From Rhodococcus sp. 1163 (GTDB taxonomy: Bacteria; Actinomycetota; Actinomycetes; Mycobacteriales; Mycobacteriaceae), in contig NZ_MKKX01000024.1 of the NCBI RefSeq assembly GCF_002091985.1, forward strand, positions 1-64,000: 64,000 nt of DNA, given 5' to 3'. Of this stretch, positions 17,738-26,874 are shown in pieces (position 1 is the first letter of the stretch; the number at the start of each line of letters is the position of its first letter). Under the pieces are notes generated by a model that saw only the letters and a list, made by a program, of their open reading frames with translations, ran no database searches and was not told where the DNA came from. Position numbers and translations under genes: made by a program.

Positions 17738-18982
17738 TCAGTGTTCGACCGGGCAGCGACCTCCGTAGTCGACCTCGAACTCCTTGATGCCATTGAGCCA
17801 ACCAGATCGAAGTCGCTTCGGATCGCCCAGCTTGGTGATGTCGGGCATGTGGTCAGCGATCGCGTTGAAGATCAGATCGATCTCGAGACGCGCCAAATTT
17901 GCGCCGACGCAGAAGTGCGCCCCGGTTCCACCGAAACTCAAGTGCCGGTTCGGGTCCCGCATGATATCGAAATTGTTCGGATCGTCGAAGACCTCCTCGT
18001 CGAAGTTCGCCGACGCATAGAACATCGCAACTCGGTCGCCCTTGCTGATCTTCTGACCACCAAGCGTGGTGTCAGCAAGCGCTGTCCGCTGAAACGCGGT
18101 AATGGGGGTCGCCCAGCGAATAATCTCGTCGACCGCGGTGCTTGGTCGCTCGTTCTTGTAGAGCTCCCACTGATCGGGGTTCTCCAGGAAGCCGATCATT
18201 CCGTGCGTGATGGCGTTTCGGGTGGTCTCGTTGCCCGCGACAGCGAGCAGGATGACGAAGAAGCCGAATTCTTCGGGGAGCAGTTCATCACCGTCGATTT
18301 CGGCATTCAGCAGCTGGGTGAGGATGTCATCGGCGGGACACTTCTTACGCTCTTCTGCCATTTGGTAGGCGTACCCGAGGAGCTCCATCGAGGCGACCTG
18401 GGGGTCACCCTCGAATTCCGGGTCGTCGTATCCGGTCATCTGGTTGGACCAGTCGAAGACCTTGCCACGATCTTGTTGCGGGATGCCGATGAGCTCCGCG
18501 ATCGCCTGAAGCGGCAGCTCGGTCGCCACCTGGGTGACAAAATTGCCTGCCCCTAGGGTCAGGGCTTCTTCGACAATCGTCGACGCACGCTCAGACAGGG
18601 CGTTCTCGAGGCTGGCCACTGCGCGTGGGGTGAAGCCGCGAGCAATGATCTTTCGCAGCTTGGTGTGCTCGGGGGCGTCTTTGAACAGTAGGATATGGCG
18701 CTGTAGTTCGATGGCCTCGCGAGGGATGTCGTCGTCGAACCGGACGATCGCGGTGTTTTCCCACGTGGAATATACGTCGTTGCGCGAGACCTCCCTGACG
18801 TCCTCATGCCGAGTAACAACCCAGTACCCGTCGTCGTGAAATCCGCCGACGGTGGGTGGTTGTGGACACCACCAGACAGGTGCTGTCTTGCGTAGCTCAG
18901 CGAACTCCGCGTGCGGAATATGAGTGGCGTAGATGTCTGGGTCAGTGGGGTCGAAACCTTCGGCAATATTCGGTGTGGGCAC
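17738..18982 (-). CDS. Cytochrome P450, CYP125-like (steroid C26/27-hydroxylase family)
   Basis: A 414-residue heme monooxygenase. The I-helix motif is AVAGNETTRN (248-256), the ExxR pair is E286/R289, and the heme loop FGGTGAHFCVG has C358 as the iron ligand. Stretches such as FDWSNQMTG, EFGFF, NPDQWELYK, FQRTALAD, RSANFDEEVF-like ASANFDEEVF, and RLRSGWLNGIKEFEVDY closely follow M. tuberculosis CYP125A1, which oxidises the cholesterol/cholest-4-en-3-one side chain. The substrate here is inferred. GTG 18982 with GAGGAG 6 nt upstream is chosen; the frame is open a further 36 codons. It is 64 bp downstream of the PucR gene and has no ferredoxin partner nearby. Confidence 0.93.
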   Translation of the reverse strand: MPTPNIAEGFDPTDPDIYATHIPHAEFAELRKTAPVWWCPQPPTVGGFHDDGYWVVTRHEDVREVSRNDVYSTWENTAIVRFDDDIPREAIELQRHILLFKDAPEHTKLRKIIARGFTPRAVASLENALSERASTIVEEALTLGAGNFVTQVATELPLQAIAELIGIPQQDRGKVFDWSNQMTGYDDPEFEGDPQVASMELLGYAYQMAEERKKCPADDILTQLLNAEIDGDELLPEEFGFFVILLAVAGNETTRNAITHGMIGFLENPDQWELYKNERPSTAVDEIIRWATPITAFQRTALADTTLGGQKISKGDRVAMFYASANFDEEVFDDPNNFDIMRDPNRHLSFGGTGAHFCVGANLARLEIDLIFNAIADHMPDITKLGDPKRLRSGWLNGIKEFEVDYGGRCPVEH

Positions 18983-19046
18983 TTCGCACTCCTCATTGGG
19001 GCTGATAGCAGTCAGCCTTCCAGTCACGCGGGTGCTGCGGCTTGGC

Positions 19047-20324
19047 TCACATGACCAAGGTTTCCGGATCTTTTTGTTCGGAGGGTACATATGCGACTGC
19101 GTTCTCGCCGAAGGTGTCGAAGCAATCGAGTGCGAGTTTCAGGTGTAGCGAGCGGGAGGTGATCCGCTGGCCGACGCGCTCCTCGATCTGTTGGACGCGG
19201 TATCGCACAGTGTTTTTATGCACGGCGAGTTGGCTAGCGGCAGCCTCGAGATTTCCAGGGGATGACAATACCGCGTGAAGTGTCTTCCGGAGTCGCACGG
19301 ACAGCTCGTCGCCCCCCAAGAGTCCGGGCAATTCGCGTTCGATAAGTGTGTTCATCGCGTCTGGTCGAGATACGAGCATCGAGACGAGCTCGATGTCTCG
19401 ATAGCTGGTGACGGGTATGCTCTGCTTGGCCCGCATGGCGATCTCTTGCGCCGCCAGGGCCTCCCTGTGAGCTCGCCGGAACCCATCGATACCCTTCCCA
19501 GGTCTGCCCACCGCGACGCGCACCCCGGACGGCACAAGTGTGGAGTCGATCGTCGGTTCTTCGTCACGTCCGGCCACCATCCAAACCCACAACCCCCGCG
19601 CCCCGGACGGGATGCAGAGGATCTCGGTTGCCGATGCTGACCGTGCCAGCCGCGACGCAAGTGGCTCGAAAATTCGCGAGTCGATCGAGATGGCGTGATC
19701 GTTGGTCCATAACACCAAGGCAGTGTTCACGCGGTGGACCGGGTAGCTCAGTTGTACGGATGCGACCTCGGCGTCATTCAACTTGCCGTCCAGAATCTCG
19801 CGGACCGTGTTCACTCGCATCGAAAATGTCCCGCTGAGCAGCCTTTCTCGTTCGGACGTATACGTGGCGGCAAGTTCATCGAGCATCGAATTCATGATTT
19901 CGCTCGTCTGCTTCCACATCATCACGACGAGTTCGACCTTGAACTCCTCGGGTACGTCGGCATTGGTGACGAAATCTGCCACAAACCGCCACACCGCCCG
20001 GTGACCGGCGTGGTAAAGATGGGATAGAACTCGCAATTCGAGTCCCCGGCGCGCGATGGTGCGGGCGAGAGAATGAGCTTCCGCAGCTACCGGTGCAGAC
20101 CACAGTGCAGTGCCGTTGGACTGCCGAACGGCAAGAATGTTTTGAAACTGGCTGCGAACAGCCAACAACAGGTCCCTCCGAACATCTGCGTCGGTAGATA
20201 GCTCGGGGACATCGGACCCCATGGATTGAGCGACATCGTCGACGAACGCTGCGATATCGGCGCGGGAGAGACTGTCGGTAATGTAACCGCGCATCCACTC
20301 TTCGGCCTGTGTTGCACTTGCCAT
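19047..20324 (-). CDS. PucR/CdaR-family transcriptional regulator
   Basis: A 425-residue regulator. The N-terminal half is helical, of the RsbT co-antagonist type (about 15-160), the middle part (about 170-300) is a degenerate GGDEF-like CdaR region, and the end is the PucR helix-turn-helix (LEAAASQLAVHKNTVRYRVQQIEERVG, about 370-396). Such proteins are usually local activators of catabolic genes. It lies 64 bp upstream of, and in line with, the P450 gene, so control of the P450 by its substrate is likely. ATG 20324 with upstream AGGGAG is used rather than the longer frame to 20411. It is inside the segment bracketed by the glpD2 repeats. Confidence 0.88.
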   Translation of the reverse strand: MASATQAEEWMRGYITDSLSRADIAAFVDDVAQSMGSDVPELSTDADVRRDLLLAVRSQFQNILAVRQSNGTALWSAPVAAEAHSLARTIARRGLELRVLSHLYHAGHRAVWRFVADFVTNADVPEEFKVELVVMMWKQTSEIMNSMLDELAATYTSERERLLSGTFSMRVNTVREILDGKLNDAEVASVQLSYPVHRVNTALVLWTNDHAISIDSRIFEPLASRLARSASATEILCIPSGARGLWVWMVAGRDEEPTIDSTLVPSGVRVAVGRPGKGIDGFRRAHREALAAQEIAMRAKQSIPVTSYRDIELVSMLVSRPDAMNTLIERELPGLLGGDELSVRLRKTLHAVLSSPGNLEAAASQLAVHKNTVRYRVQQIEERVGQRITSRSLHLKLALDCFDTFGENAVAYVPSEQKDPETLVM

Positions 20325-20610
20325 TTTCAGCGCTCCCTCTAGGCAATGTGGCTTCGACTCCGCCGGTCCCGGTCCATCATAAGGACTCCTCGGGCATGTG
20401 AAGGGACCCATTTTCTTGGTGTACCTATCGGAGCAGTTCTATCCTCGAAATGCGTGAATGGGACTGTGTGCAGCCGACACGTTCTGGATGAACCCTCCGG
20501 CACTTCAGAGACAAGCTGTTCTCGGACTTCATGATCGGCTAAGTCCCGTGTCTTACGGGGCAGCTGCCCCGATCGAAGATGGGGTCCATCTGGAGAAGGT
20601 CACAGAGGCC
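20325..20610. other. Upstream region of the PucR gene, right part of the cassette
   Basis: 286 bases between the regulator start and repeat copy 2. It should hold the promoter of the regulator-P450 pair. A plus-strand open frame (20458 onward) runs into the repeat in a frame different from glpD2 and has no recognisable domain; I do not call it a gene. No att-like core beyond the glpD2 repeat was seen. Confidence 0.5.
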
Positions 20611-20698
20611 ACCCGACGACGAGTCCGCCGATGCACTACGCGTCGTTGCCCCCGAGGCCCGACAAGAAATCCTGGAACCGGTGCAGCCGAGCAAATAG
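20611..20698 (+). repeat. Direct repeat copy 2: orphan glpD2 3' end
   Basis: A fragment carrying the last 29 codons of glpD2 (PDDESADALRVVAPE..., then TAG) with no gene body attached. It matches 17607-17694 at 87 of 88 positions and is in the same orientation. It is probably the displaced native end of glpD2, or a donor-derived copy, and cannot be expressed as a protein on its own. Confidence 0.95.
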
Positions 20699-20714
20699 CA
20701 TGCTGCTTTCCCGG

Positions 20715-21257
20715 TCAATGAGTCAGAACCAACTTGAGCGCGACCACGGCGGTGGCAACCAGCGCGAGCACGATGGAGCCCAAAAAAGTTCCACGGGTGG
20801 GCTTCTCTCCTCGGAGACGACCGACGATGAAATTCGTGGACGCAATCCTGGCGATGACCGTTATTTCGGCCACGATTTGACCGATCCCTGGATCCAGCAA
20901 TCCGGCCCATCCGATGGCCAAGAGGACAGCAGGAAGTACCGCCGCGCTCAAAACCGGAACGGAATCTCGGAGCTGTTCGATTCGGGCGACTCTCGACAAA
21001 TTGGCCCCGGTTCGCACGGTTTCACCGACACCCTCGGCGAATGCGTGCGCTACGAACGTCGATATCGCTGTACCGAGAACGATTGCCACACCTTGAAAGC
21101 TGTGCTCGTCCGGTGACGTCATCGGAATGAGAGCAACCAGTATCAAGACATTGCCGTATACGTAAGCGCTGATTCGACTGGCGGCATTGCCAGGACTCAG
21201 TGGGCTGCTACGTGACAGCAGCGGTCTGTGCAGGAGATTTCGTAGATTCGGTGCCAT
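20715..21257 (-). CDS. Predicted membrane protein, unknown function
   Basis: A 180-residue protein with about four hydrophobic segments: about 32-46 (NVLILVALIPM), 56-72 (VAIVLGTAISTFVAHAFAEG), 100-135 (VPVLSAAVLPAVLLAIGWAGL...IVAEITVIARI) and 158-178 (IVLALVATAVVALKLVL). The N-terminus is basic and the segment FAEGVGETVRTGANL between helices 2 and 3 contains charged residues, resembling VIT1/CCC1-like small transporters, but I cannot assign a family. It lies just outside the right-hand glpD2 repeat, so it is probably the native downstream neighbour of glpD2, and it reads towards it. Confidence 0.72.
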   Translation of the reverse strand: MAPNLRNLLHRPLLSRSSPLSPGNAASRISAYVYGNVLILVALIPMTSPDEHSFQGVAIVLGTAISTFVAHAFAEGVGETVRTGANLSRVARIEQLRDSVPVLSAAVLPAVLLAIGWAGLLDPGIGQIVAEITVIARIASTNFIVGRLRGEKPTRGTFLGSIVLALVATAVVALKLVLTH

Positions 21258-21369
21258 GTCGATTGACAGTAGTCACTACCGGCCGGCGAACGGATAATTC
21301 TGTCACCGACAGATAAAGGAGACCGAGCTCAGGGTAGTCGTGTCGACCCTAGAATCGTGGCGGCCGGGG

Positions 21370-21429
21370 CTGTGAATCAACTGGGCCGATCTGTGAATCA
21401 GCTGGGCCGATCTGTGAATCAGCTGGGCG
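21370..21429. repeat. 21-bp tandem repeat overlapping the nei stop
   Basis: CTGTGAATCARCTGGGCCGAT occurs at 21370-21390 and 21391-21411, with a partial third copy at 21412-21429. The copies differ at one position. The nei TGA (21421-21419, minus strand) is inside the third copy, so the repeat starts at the coding end and runs into the 3' untranslated region. Confidence 0.9.
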
Positions 21430-22201
21430 GGGGCTGGCAATACGAACAAAAATATATCTGGCGTTCCTCCAGCGGGTTGTCGCCGAGCAATCCGAACTGG
21501 ATGGATGTGCCACATCGCCTACACGGCTTGTTCTCCCGCCCGTAGACCCAGAATCGGCGCCCCGGACGTCTATCACCGGTAGTGATTCGCTGATGTCGAT
21601 CCTTGTTGGCCATGATCGTGCGAAACGACAGGTCGACGATCTTGCGTAGATCGCCTGCAGAACCGACTGGGGTCCGCGGATCAATACCTCGAAGAAAACA
21701 GATCTCGTTGCGATACACGTTGCCCAGGCCTGCCAGAATTCGTTGATCGAGCAATGCGGTTCCGATAGGCCGGGCGGGGTCGGCGGCCAGATTGGCGATC
21801 GCGAGAGCCGAATCCCAGTTCGATCCGAGCAGATCGGGCCCGAGGTATCCGACGACCTCGTCTTCGTCCTCCACCACGTCCAGTACACCGAGTTCGAATC
21901 CCACCGCGGAAGCACTCTCGTTCGTCAGAATCGCGCGAGCTTGGAACGCAGGCTTGCGCCACCTTTCACCGGGGGCATAGACCTGCCAGGTTCCTTCCAT
22001 CTTCAGATGGCTGTGGATCGTATATCCGCCGACCCGAATGAGGAGATGCTTGCCACGTGCTTCCACCGAGTCCACTGTCCGGCCCGTGAAATCGACTGTC
22101 GCGTAGCGAGGTACACGAATATCGCAACCCGTCAGTACGCGTCCGACGAGCGCGTCCCTCAACTTGTTCGCCGCCCGATAGACGGTATCTCCCTCAGGCA
22201 T
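21419..22201 (-). CDS. nei: Endonuclease VIII / formamidopyrimidine-DNA glycosylase family (Nei)
   Basis: Removes oxidised bases and nicks the abasic site in base-excision repair. A 260-residue Fpg/Nei protein: the start at ATG 22201 puts Pro2 and Glu3 (MPEGDTVYRAA) at the N-terminus as catalysis requires. The H2TH region has the GIGNVYRNE-like LAGLGNVYRNEICFLRG, and the C-terminal zinc finger is CRRCG...CSYC. ALLDQRILAGLG is also typical. It overlaps the end of lhr by 8 bp, the same order as Rv3297-Rv3296 (nei-lhr). The stop lies within a 21-bp tandem repeat. Confidence 0.94.
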   Translation of the reverse strand: MPEGDTVYRAANKLRDALVGRVLTGCDIRVPRYATVDFTGRTVDSVEARGKHLLIRVGGYTIHSHLKMEGTWQVYAPGERWRKPAFQARAILTNESASAVGFELGVLDVVEDEDEVVGYLGPDLLGSNWDSALAIANLAADPARPIGTALLDQRILAGLGNVYRNEICFLRGIDPRTPVGSAGDLRKIVDLSFRTIMANKDRHQRITTGDRRPGRRFWVYGRENKPCRRCGTSIQFGLLGDNPLEERQIYFCSYCQPPPS

Positions 22202-25200
22202 GAAGCTGCCCACGCAGACGCAAGCCCCTGGGGGTTGCGGAGAAGCCCGCCTCGGTCAAAGTCTTGGCAAATGCCGTTCCGTGGATATCGTGACCATCCA
22301 CTCGTTCGACCAACAGCTTCTCGACTCCGCCCCTTTTCACAGTCGCGGCGAGCGCGCGGGCCGAAGCTTCGATCACGGCTTCGTCGTCGGAGAATGTCAA
22401 CACGGTCTTGCCACCCCGTTCGACGTACAGAGCAAGGTTGCCCTCATGGAGTACGACGAGTGCACCCGCCTTCCGTCCTGGCCGATGTCGAGGCGAATCA
22501 TCTTTTTCGTCGGGCTTCGGCCAGGTGAGCGCGGCACCGTAGGGGTTGGCCGGGTCGCAGGCTGCCAGGACCATTGCGCCGGTCTTTTCTCGTTCGTCGT
22601 ACGTGCGCAATCGATCGACGACATCGGAAGTGGAGAACTGCGCGCCACCGAGCGAATCGACGAAGTACCCGCGTCGGCTGCGGCCGGAATCCTCGAAGGT
22701 ACTGAGCACCTTGTACATCGTGGCGAATCCGCCGGGCACTCCTTCGTTCATCACCGCACCTCGCGTGACCACGCCGTAGCGTTCGAGCAGCATGTCGGCG
22801 GTCGCGTGTGCTCGCACCGTGGGATCCGGTTCGAGCTCTGGGAGTCTGGACCAGCGCCCTCCTGCTGTGGGAGGCCCGGTCCGGGTAGGCAGCGTGGGCC
22901 GCTCGAATCGACGGTACAACCGCAACCGCGGCGTCTTCCTCGGAGCTCGGTGGCTCGGCGCCGAGCGGGTCGTCGCGTTGAGGAGCGCGCGTAAGGGTGC
23001 AAAGGTGTCATTGCTGAGCCGGCCCGCCCATACGAGCTCCCACAGAGCGGCGTGCAGACTGTCGTCGTCGGTACTGCCTACCGTGTCCGACAGCTGCCGG
23101 AAGAAATATGCGCCTCCAGCTGCGACCGCGTCCAACACGCGCAGTTGTAGTTCGGAAAGATCCGATTCGGCGGGCGGAGCGAGAGTCAACGGGGCGGTCT
23201 CGGCCATGTGTAGACAGACCCAGCCGTCCTTCGAGGTGATGGATCCGTGGCCGGACCAGAGAACCTCGCCGGTAGAGGTCAATTCGTCGAGCATCGCGGG
23301 GGAGTAGTCGCGGACTCGCGAAGCGAAAATGAGTGGCTCCCAGGCCGACGCGGGGATCGGTACGCCGGCGAGCTGCTCGACAACTGTCGCAACACCGTCG
23401 ATTCCGTTGAGTTGCCGACTTCCTACGTGTTGCCATGCGGGGAGGAATCGGCCGAGGGTTGCGGTGCCGACCGGCTCGACTTCGTGACGCGCCGCAGCGA
23501 GCGACCGTCTGCGCAGACGGCGTAAGACCTCGTTGTCGCACCATTCGCTGCCCGTCGTATCGGGTCGGAACTCTCCCTCGACGACTCTCTTGTCGGCACC
23601 GAGCGTGGTGAGAACACCGCGAGCGACCGCCGTCCCGATCCCGAACCTGGCCGCGAGATCGGTGACCGAGAACGGACCGTGGGTACGCGCATACCGGCTC
23701 ACGAGGTCGGTCAGCGGGTCTTCCACCGGTTCGATGAAGGCTGCCGGTGTGCCGATGGGCAGTGGAACACCGAGGGCGTCGCGCAACCGGCCCGCGTCTT
23801 CGATGGCAGTCCACCACGTCCGACCTGCGAAGCTCACCTCCATCGCGCGCTTTGCGCCCCCGAGCTCGATCAGCCACCGGAGAGACTCGTTTCCTCGCGT
23901 GCGCTCGGCCACCTCCTCGACGGTCAGCGGTCCCAGCATTCGGAGTAGATCCGCGACACCCTCGATGTCCTTGGCAGCTCGGTCTTCTGCGAGTCGCTGC
24001 AGTTCGAGTTCGGTCGTCTCGATCACGGACAGATCCAAGAGCTCACGCAGCTCGACGCGCCCCAGGAGTTCGGCGAGCAGTGTCGAATCCAGCGACAAGG
24101 CTTGCGCGCGACGTTCCGCCAGGGGACTGTCGCCCTCGTACATGAACGCGCCCACGTAGTTGAACAGCAGAGAATTCGCGAAGGGCGACGGCGACGCCGT
24201 CTCTATCTCGACGATGCGGATCTGCCGTCGGCCGATCTGGGCGAGAATCTCTTCCAGCGCAGGCAAGTCGTAGACGTCCTGTAGACATTCGCGCACTGTC
24301 TCGAGCAGAATCGGGAATGTCGGATACTTGCGCGCGACGTCGAGAAGTTGGGCAGACCGTTGTCTCTGCTGCCACAACGGTGCACGCTTTCCGGGGTTGC
24401 GGCGGGGTAGAAGTAGTGCGCGAGCGGCACATTCGCGGAATCTCGATGCAAAAAGTGCCGAACCGCCGACCTGCTCGGTGACGATGTCGGCAATTTCGTC
24501 ACGTTCGAACACGAACAAGTCGGCACCGGGAGGTCGGTCCTCGGTGTCCGGGAGTCGCACGATGATCCCGTCATCGGACGCGGTCGGGGCAGCATCGATG
24601 CCATATCTCTCGATGAGACGGGCGCCGATCGCAAGTGCCCACGGCGCATGCACCTGCTGGCCGTACGTCGAGTGCAGAACGAGTCGCCAGTCACCCAGCT
24701 CGTCACGGAATCGTTCGACGATCATCGTTCGGTCGGTCGGGAGCTGGCCCGTCGCATCCTTTTGTTCGTCGAGAAGTGCGATCAGGTTGCTGACCGCGTT
24801 GACATCGAGGCCGCTTCCGGTCAGCCGCTCGGACAACCCTTCTCGTTCAGCAGTGCTGCGGAGGAATTCACCCAACGCTCTGCCCAGTTCCGCGGGGCGA
24901 CCGAGCCCGTCGCCGTGCCAGAACGGCAGTCGCCCAGGTTGACCGTATGCAGGGCTCACCAGGACTCGATCGTGGGTGATTTCCTCGATCCGCCAGCTGG
25001 TGGCGCCGAGGGCGAAGACATCACCGACGCGTGACTCGTACACCATCTCTTCGTCGAGTTCGCCTACCCGAGAAGCTTTTTCGCCGACCATGTATACCGT
25101 GAACAATCCACGATCCGGGATCGATCCTCCCGAGGTCACGGCCAGTCGCTGTGCGCCCGGACGGCCGGTAAGGGTGCCGGCATCGCGGTCCCAGACCAAT

Positions 25201-26774
25201 CTCGGTCGTAGTTCGGCGAATTCGTCCGATGGGTAGCGGCCCGAGAGCAGATCCAGTGTCGACTCGTATGCGGAGCGAGGCAGAGTCGCGAAGCTGCCGG
25301 TGCGCCGGACTGCGTCGAACCAGTCCTGCGCATCGATTGCTTCCAGCGCGCACGCCGCGACTGTGTGCTGGGCCAGGATATCGAGCGGATTGGCGGGGAC
25401 GGAGAGTGACTCGATCTGGCCTGTCTTCATACGCTCGACCGTCACAGCGCAGTGGATCAAGTCGGTTCGGTGCTTCGGGAAGAGCACTCCCTTGGAGATC
25501 TCACCGACCTGGTGGCCTGCACGACCCACTCGTTGCAACCCGCTGGCCACCGAGGGTGGGGCCTCGACCTGAACCACCAGATCCACTGCACCCATATCGA
25601 TTCCGAGCTCGAGGCTGCTGGTGGCAACGACGCAACGAAGCCGGCCGGATTTGAGATCGTCCTCGATGAGTGCTCGTTGATCCTTGCTGACGCTTCCGTG
25701 GTGGGCACGGGCCAACAATGCGTCGGCGCCGTGGTTGACCTCGGTGGGTGTGCCCATCTGAGAGGGTGGCTTGTGCGTGGTGTCGACGGCGTCACCCATC
25801 CGCTCGGCGTACACCTCGTTGAGTCGAGCGGTCAGCTTCTCCGCGAGACGTCGTGAGTTGGCGAATACGATGCTCGACTTGTGTTCGAGGATGAGGTCGA
25901 CGATCTTCTCCTCGACGTGCGGCCAGATGGACCCCTGCTGCGGCGCCGCTGACGCAGAACCGTCCGCGGGTTCGGTGATGCCGAGTTCGGTCATGTCCTC
26001 CACCGGTACCTGAACCGTGAGGTCGAACATCTTCGGCGACGGCGGTGCAACGATCTCGATGGGCGCGATACCGGTGAGGAATCGTCCGACTTCTTCGTGC
26101 GGGCGGACCGTCGCCGAGAGCCCGATACGTTGAGCAGGCTTCGGAAGCATCAGATCGAGGCGCTCGAGAGACAGCGCCAAGTGAGACCCGCGTTTGGTTC
26201 CAGCGACCGCGTGGACCTCGTCGACGATGACGGTGTCGACTCCGACCAGCGACTCCCGGGCCGCCGAGGTGAGCATCAGGAAGAGAGATTCCGGCGTGGT
26301 GATCAAGATGTCGGGCGGGGTCTTGATCAGACTGCGTCGATCCGCAGGGCTCGTGTCGCCCGACCGAACGCCTACGGAGATGTCGGGTGGTTCGAGCCCG
26401 AGGCGCTTCGCCGTCTGAGTGATACCGACCAGCGGAGCCCGGAGGTTGCGCTCGACGTCGACCGCCAGTGCTTTGAGCGGCGAGATGTAGAGAACCTTCG
26501 TGGTGCGGTCGGTCTGCGGCGCTCGCCCGGCGAGCTGATCGATCGACCAAAGGAACGCGGAGAGCGTCTTGCCGGATCCGGTGGGGGCGACGACGAGGGT
26601 GTGGCGACCGCTCGAGATCGCCTCCCACGCTCCGGCCTGGGCTGCAGTCGGACTGTGAAATGCGCCGGCGAACCACTCCTGGGTGGGAGCGGAAAACTTC
26701 GCCAGAGCAGAGTTGCCCGACCGCGGGGTCTCGGCCTTGGGCGTCCCGGGCTGAGGAGAAGTTTTTCTGACCAC
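22194..26774 (-). CDS. lhr: ATP-dependent DNA/RNA helicase Lhr (long form)
   Basis: A superfamily-2 helicase of about 1,526 residues, the size of Lhr-type enzymes (about 1,500). Motif I is APTGSGKTLSAFLWSID (about 62-78), motif II DEVHA (VIVDEVHAVAGTKRGSH), then GLSATVRP, SSLELGIDMGAVDLVVQ (motif V) and QRVGRAGHQVG (motif VI). A winged-helix region and a roughly 600-residue C-terminal part (KFLL-type domain and FxSxRxR stretches) follow. Lhr unwinds 3'-tailed duplexes with a preference for RNA:DNA and is linked to mitomycin C/repair responses. GTG 26774 is chosen; the frame is open upstream but without Lhr-like sequence. It sits directly before nei, suggesting a repair operon. Confidence 0.95.
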   Translation of the reverse strand: MVRKTSPQPGTPKAETPRSGNSALAKFSAPTQEWFAGAFHSPTAAQAGAWEAISSGRHTLVVAPTGSGKTLSAFLWSIDQLAGRAPQTDRTTKVLYISPLKALAVDVERNLRAPLVGITQTAKRLGLEPPDISVGVRSGDTSPADRRSLIKTPPDILITTPESLFLMLTSAARESLVGVDTVIVDEVHAVAGTKRGSHLALSLERLDLMLPKPAQRIGLSATVRPHEEVGRFLTGIAPIEIVAPPSPKMFDLTVQVPVEDMTELGITEPADGSASAAPQQGSIWPHVEEKIVDLILEHKSSIVFANSRRLAEKLTARLNEVYAERMGDAVDTTHKPPSQMGTPTEVNHGADALLARAHHGSVSKDQRALIEDDLKSGRLRCVVATSSLELGIDMGAVDLVVQVEAPPSVASGLQRVGRAGHQVGEISKGVLFPKHRTDLIHCAVTVERMKTGQIESLSVPANPLDILAQHTVAACALEAIDAQDWFDAVRRTGSFATLPRSAYESTLDLLSGRYPSDEFAELRPRLVWDRDAGTLTGRPGAQRLAVTSGGSIPDRGLFTVYMVGEKASRVGELDEEMVYESRVGDVFALGATSWRIEEITHDRVLVSPAYGQPGRLPFWHGDGLGRPAELGRALGEFLRSTAEREGLSERLTGSGLDVNAVSNLIALLDEQKDATGQLPTDRTMIVERFRDELGDWRLVLHSTYGQQVHAPWALAIGARLIERYGIDAAPTASDDGIIVRLPDTEDRPPGADLFVFERDEIADIVTEQVGGSALFASRFRECAARALLLPRRNPGKRAPLWQQRQRSAQLLDVARKYPTFPILLETVRECLQDVYDLPALEEILAQIGRRQIRIVEIETASPSPFANSLLFNYVGAFMYEGDSPLAERRAQALSLDSTLLAELLGRVELRELLDLSVIETTELELQRLAEDRAAKDIEGVADLLRMLGPLTVEEVAERTRGNESLRWLIELGGAKRAMEVSFAGRTWWTAIEDAGRLRDALGVPLPIGTPAAFIEPVEDPLTDLVSRYARTHGPFSVTDLAARFGIGTAVARGVLTTLGADKRVVEGEFRPDTTGSEWCDNEVLRRLRRRSLAAARHEVEPVGTATLGRFLPAWQHVGSRQLNGIDGVATVVEQLAGVPIPASAWEPLIFASRVRDYSPAMLDELTSTGEVLWSGHGSITSKDGWVCLHMAETAPLTLAPPAESDLSELQLRVLDAVAAGGAYFFRQLSDTVGSTDDDSLHAALWELVWAGRLSNDTFAPLRALLNATTRSAPSHRAPRKTPRLRLYRRFERPTLPTRTGPPTAGGRWSRLPELEPDPTVRAHATADMLLERYGVVTRGAVMNEGVPGGFATMYKVLSTFEDSGRSRRGYFVDSLGGAQFSTSDVVDRLRTYDEREKTGAMVLAACDPANPYGAALTWPKPDEKDDSPRHRPGRKAGALVVLHEGNLALYVERGGKTVLTFSDDEAVIEASARALAATVKRGGVEKLLVERVDGHDIHGTAFAKTLTEAGFSATPRGLRLRGQLHA

Positions 26775-26874
26775 CTGCCCATGATGCCCCCAGCCACCGA
26801 CAAGCAACCATCGGCTGAGCTGTGGATGCGAGCGAACAGGTGTGAAGACGATCGAGGGCGGGTACGGGAGGTTG

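Larger units (their letters stand above)
17695..20610. mobile_element. Candidate inserted cassette (P450 + PucR regulator) at the glpD2 3' end
   Basis: A 2.9-kb segment bracketed by direct 84-bp identical copies of the glpD2 tail, which resembles attL/attR of elements that integrate into gene 3' ends and restore the gene, or a Campbell-type recombination with a donor carrying a glpD2 tail. It contains only a CYP125-like P450 and a PucR-type regulator, both on the minus strand. No integrase, transposase or inverted repeat was found in it. Perfect identity of the repeat points to a recent event. Recombination between copies would excise a 3,004-bp circle and leave an intact glpD2. The inference rests on the repeat alone. 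Confidence 0.55.

Noticed and set aside
20458..20721. Plus-strand ORF of 87 codons running into repeat copy 2
   Set aside because: It reads the repeat in a frame different from glpD2 and shows no domain; likely chance.
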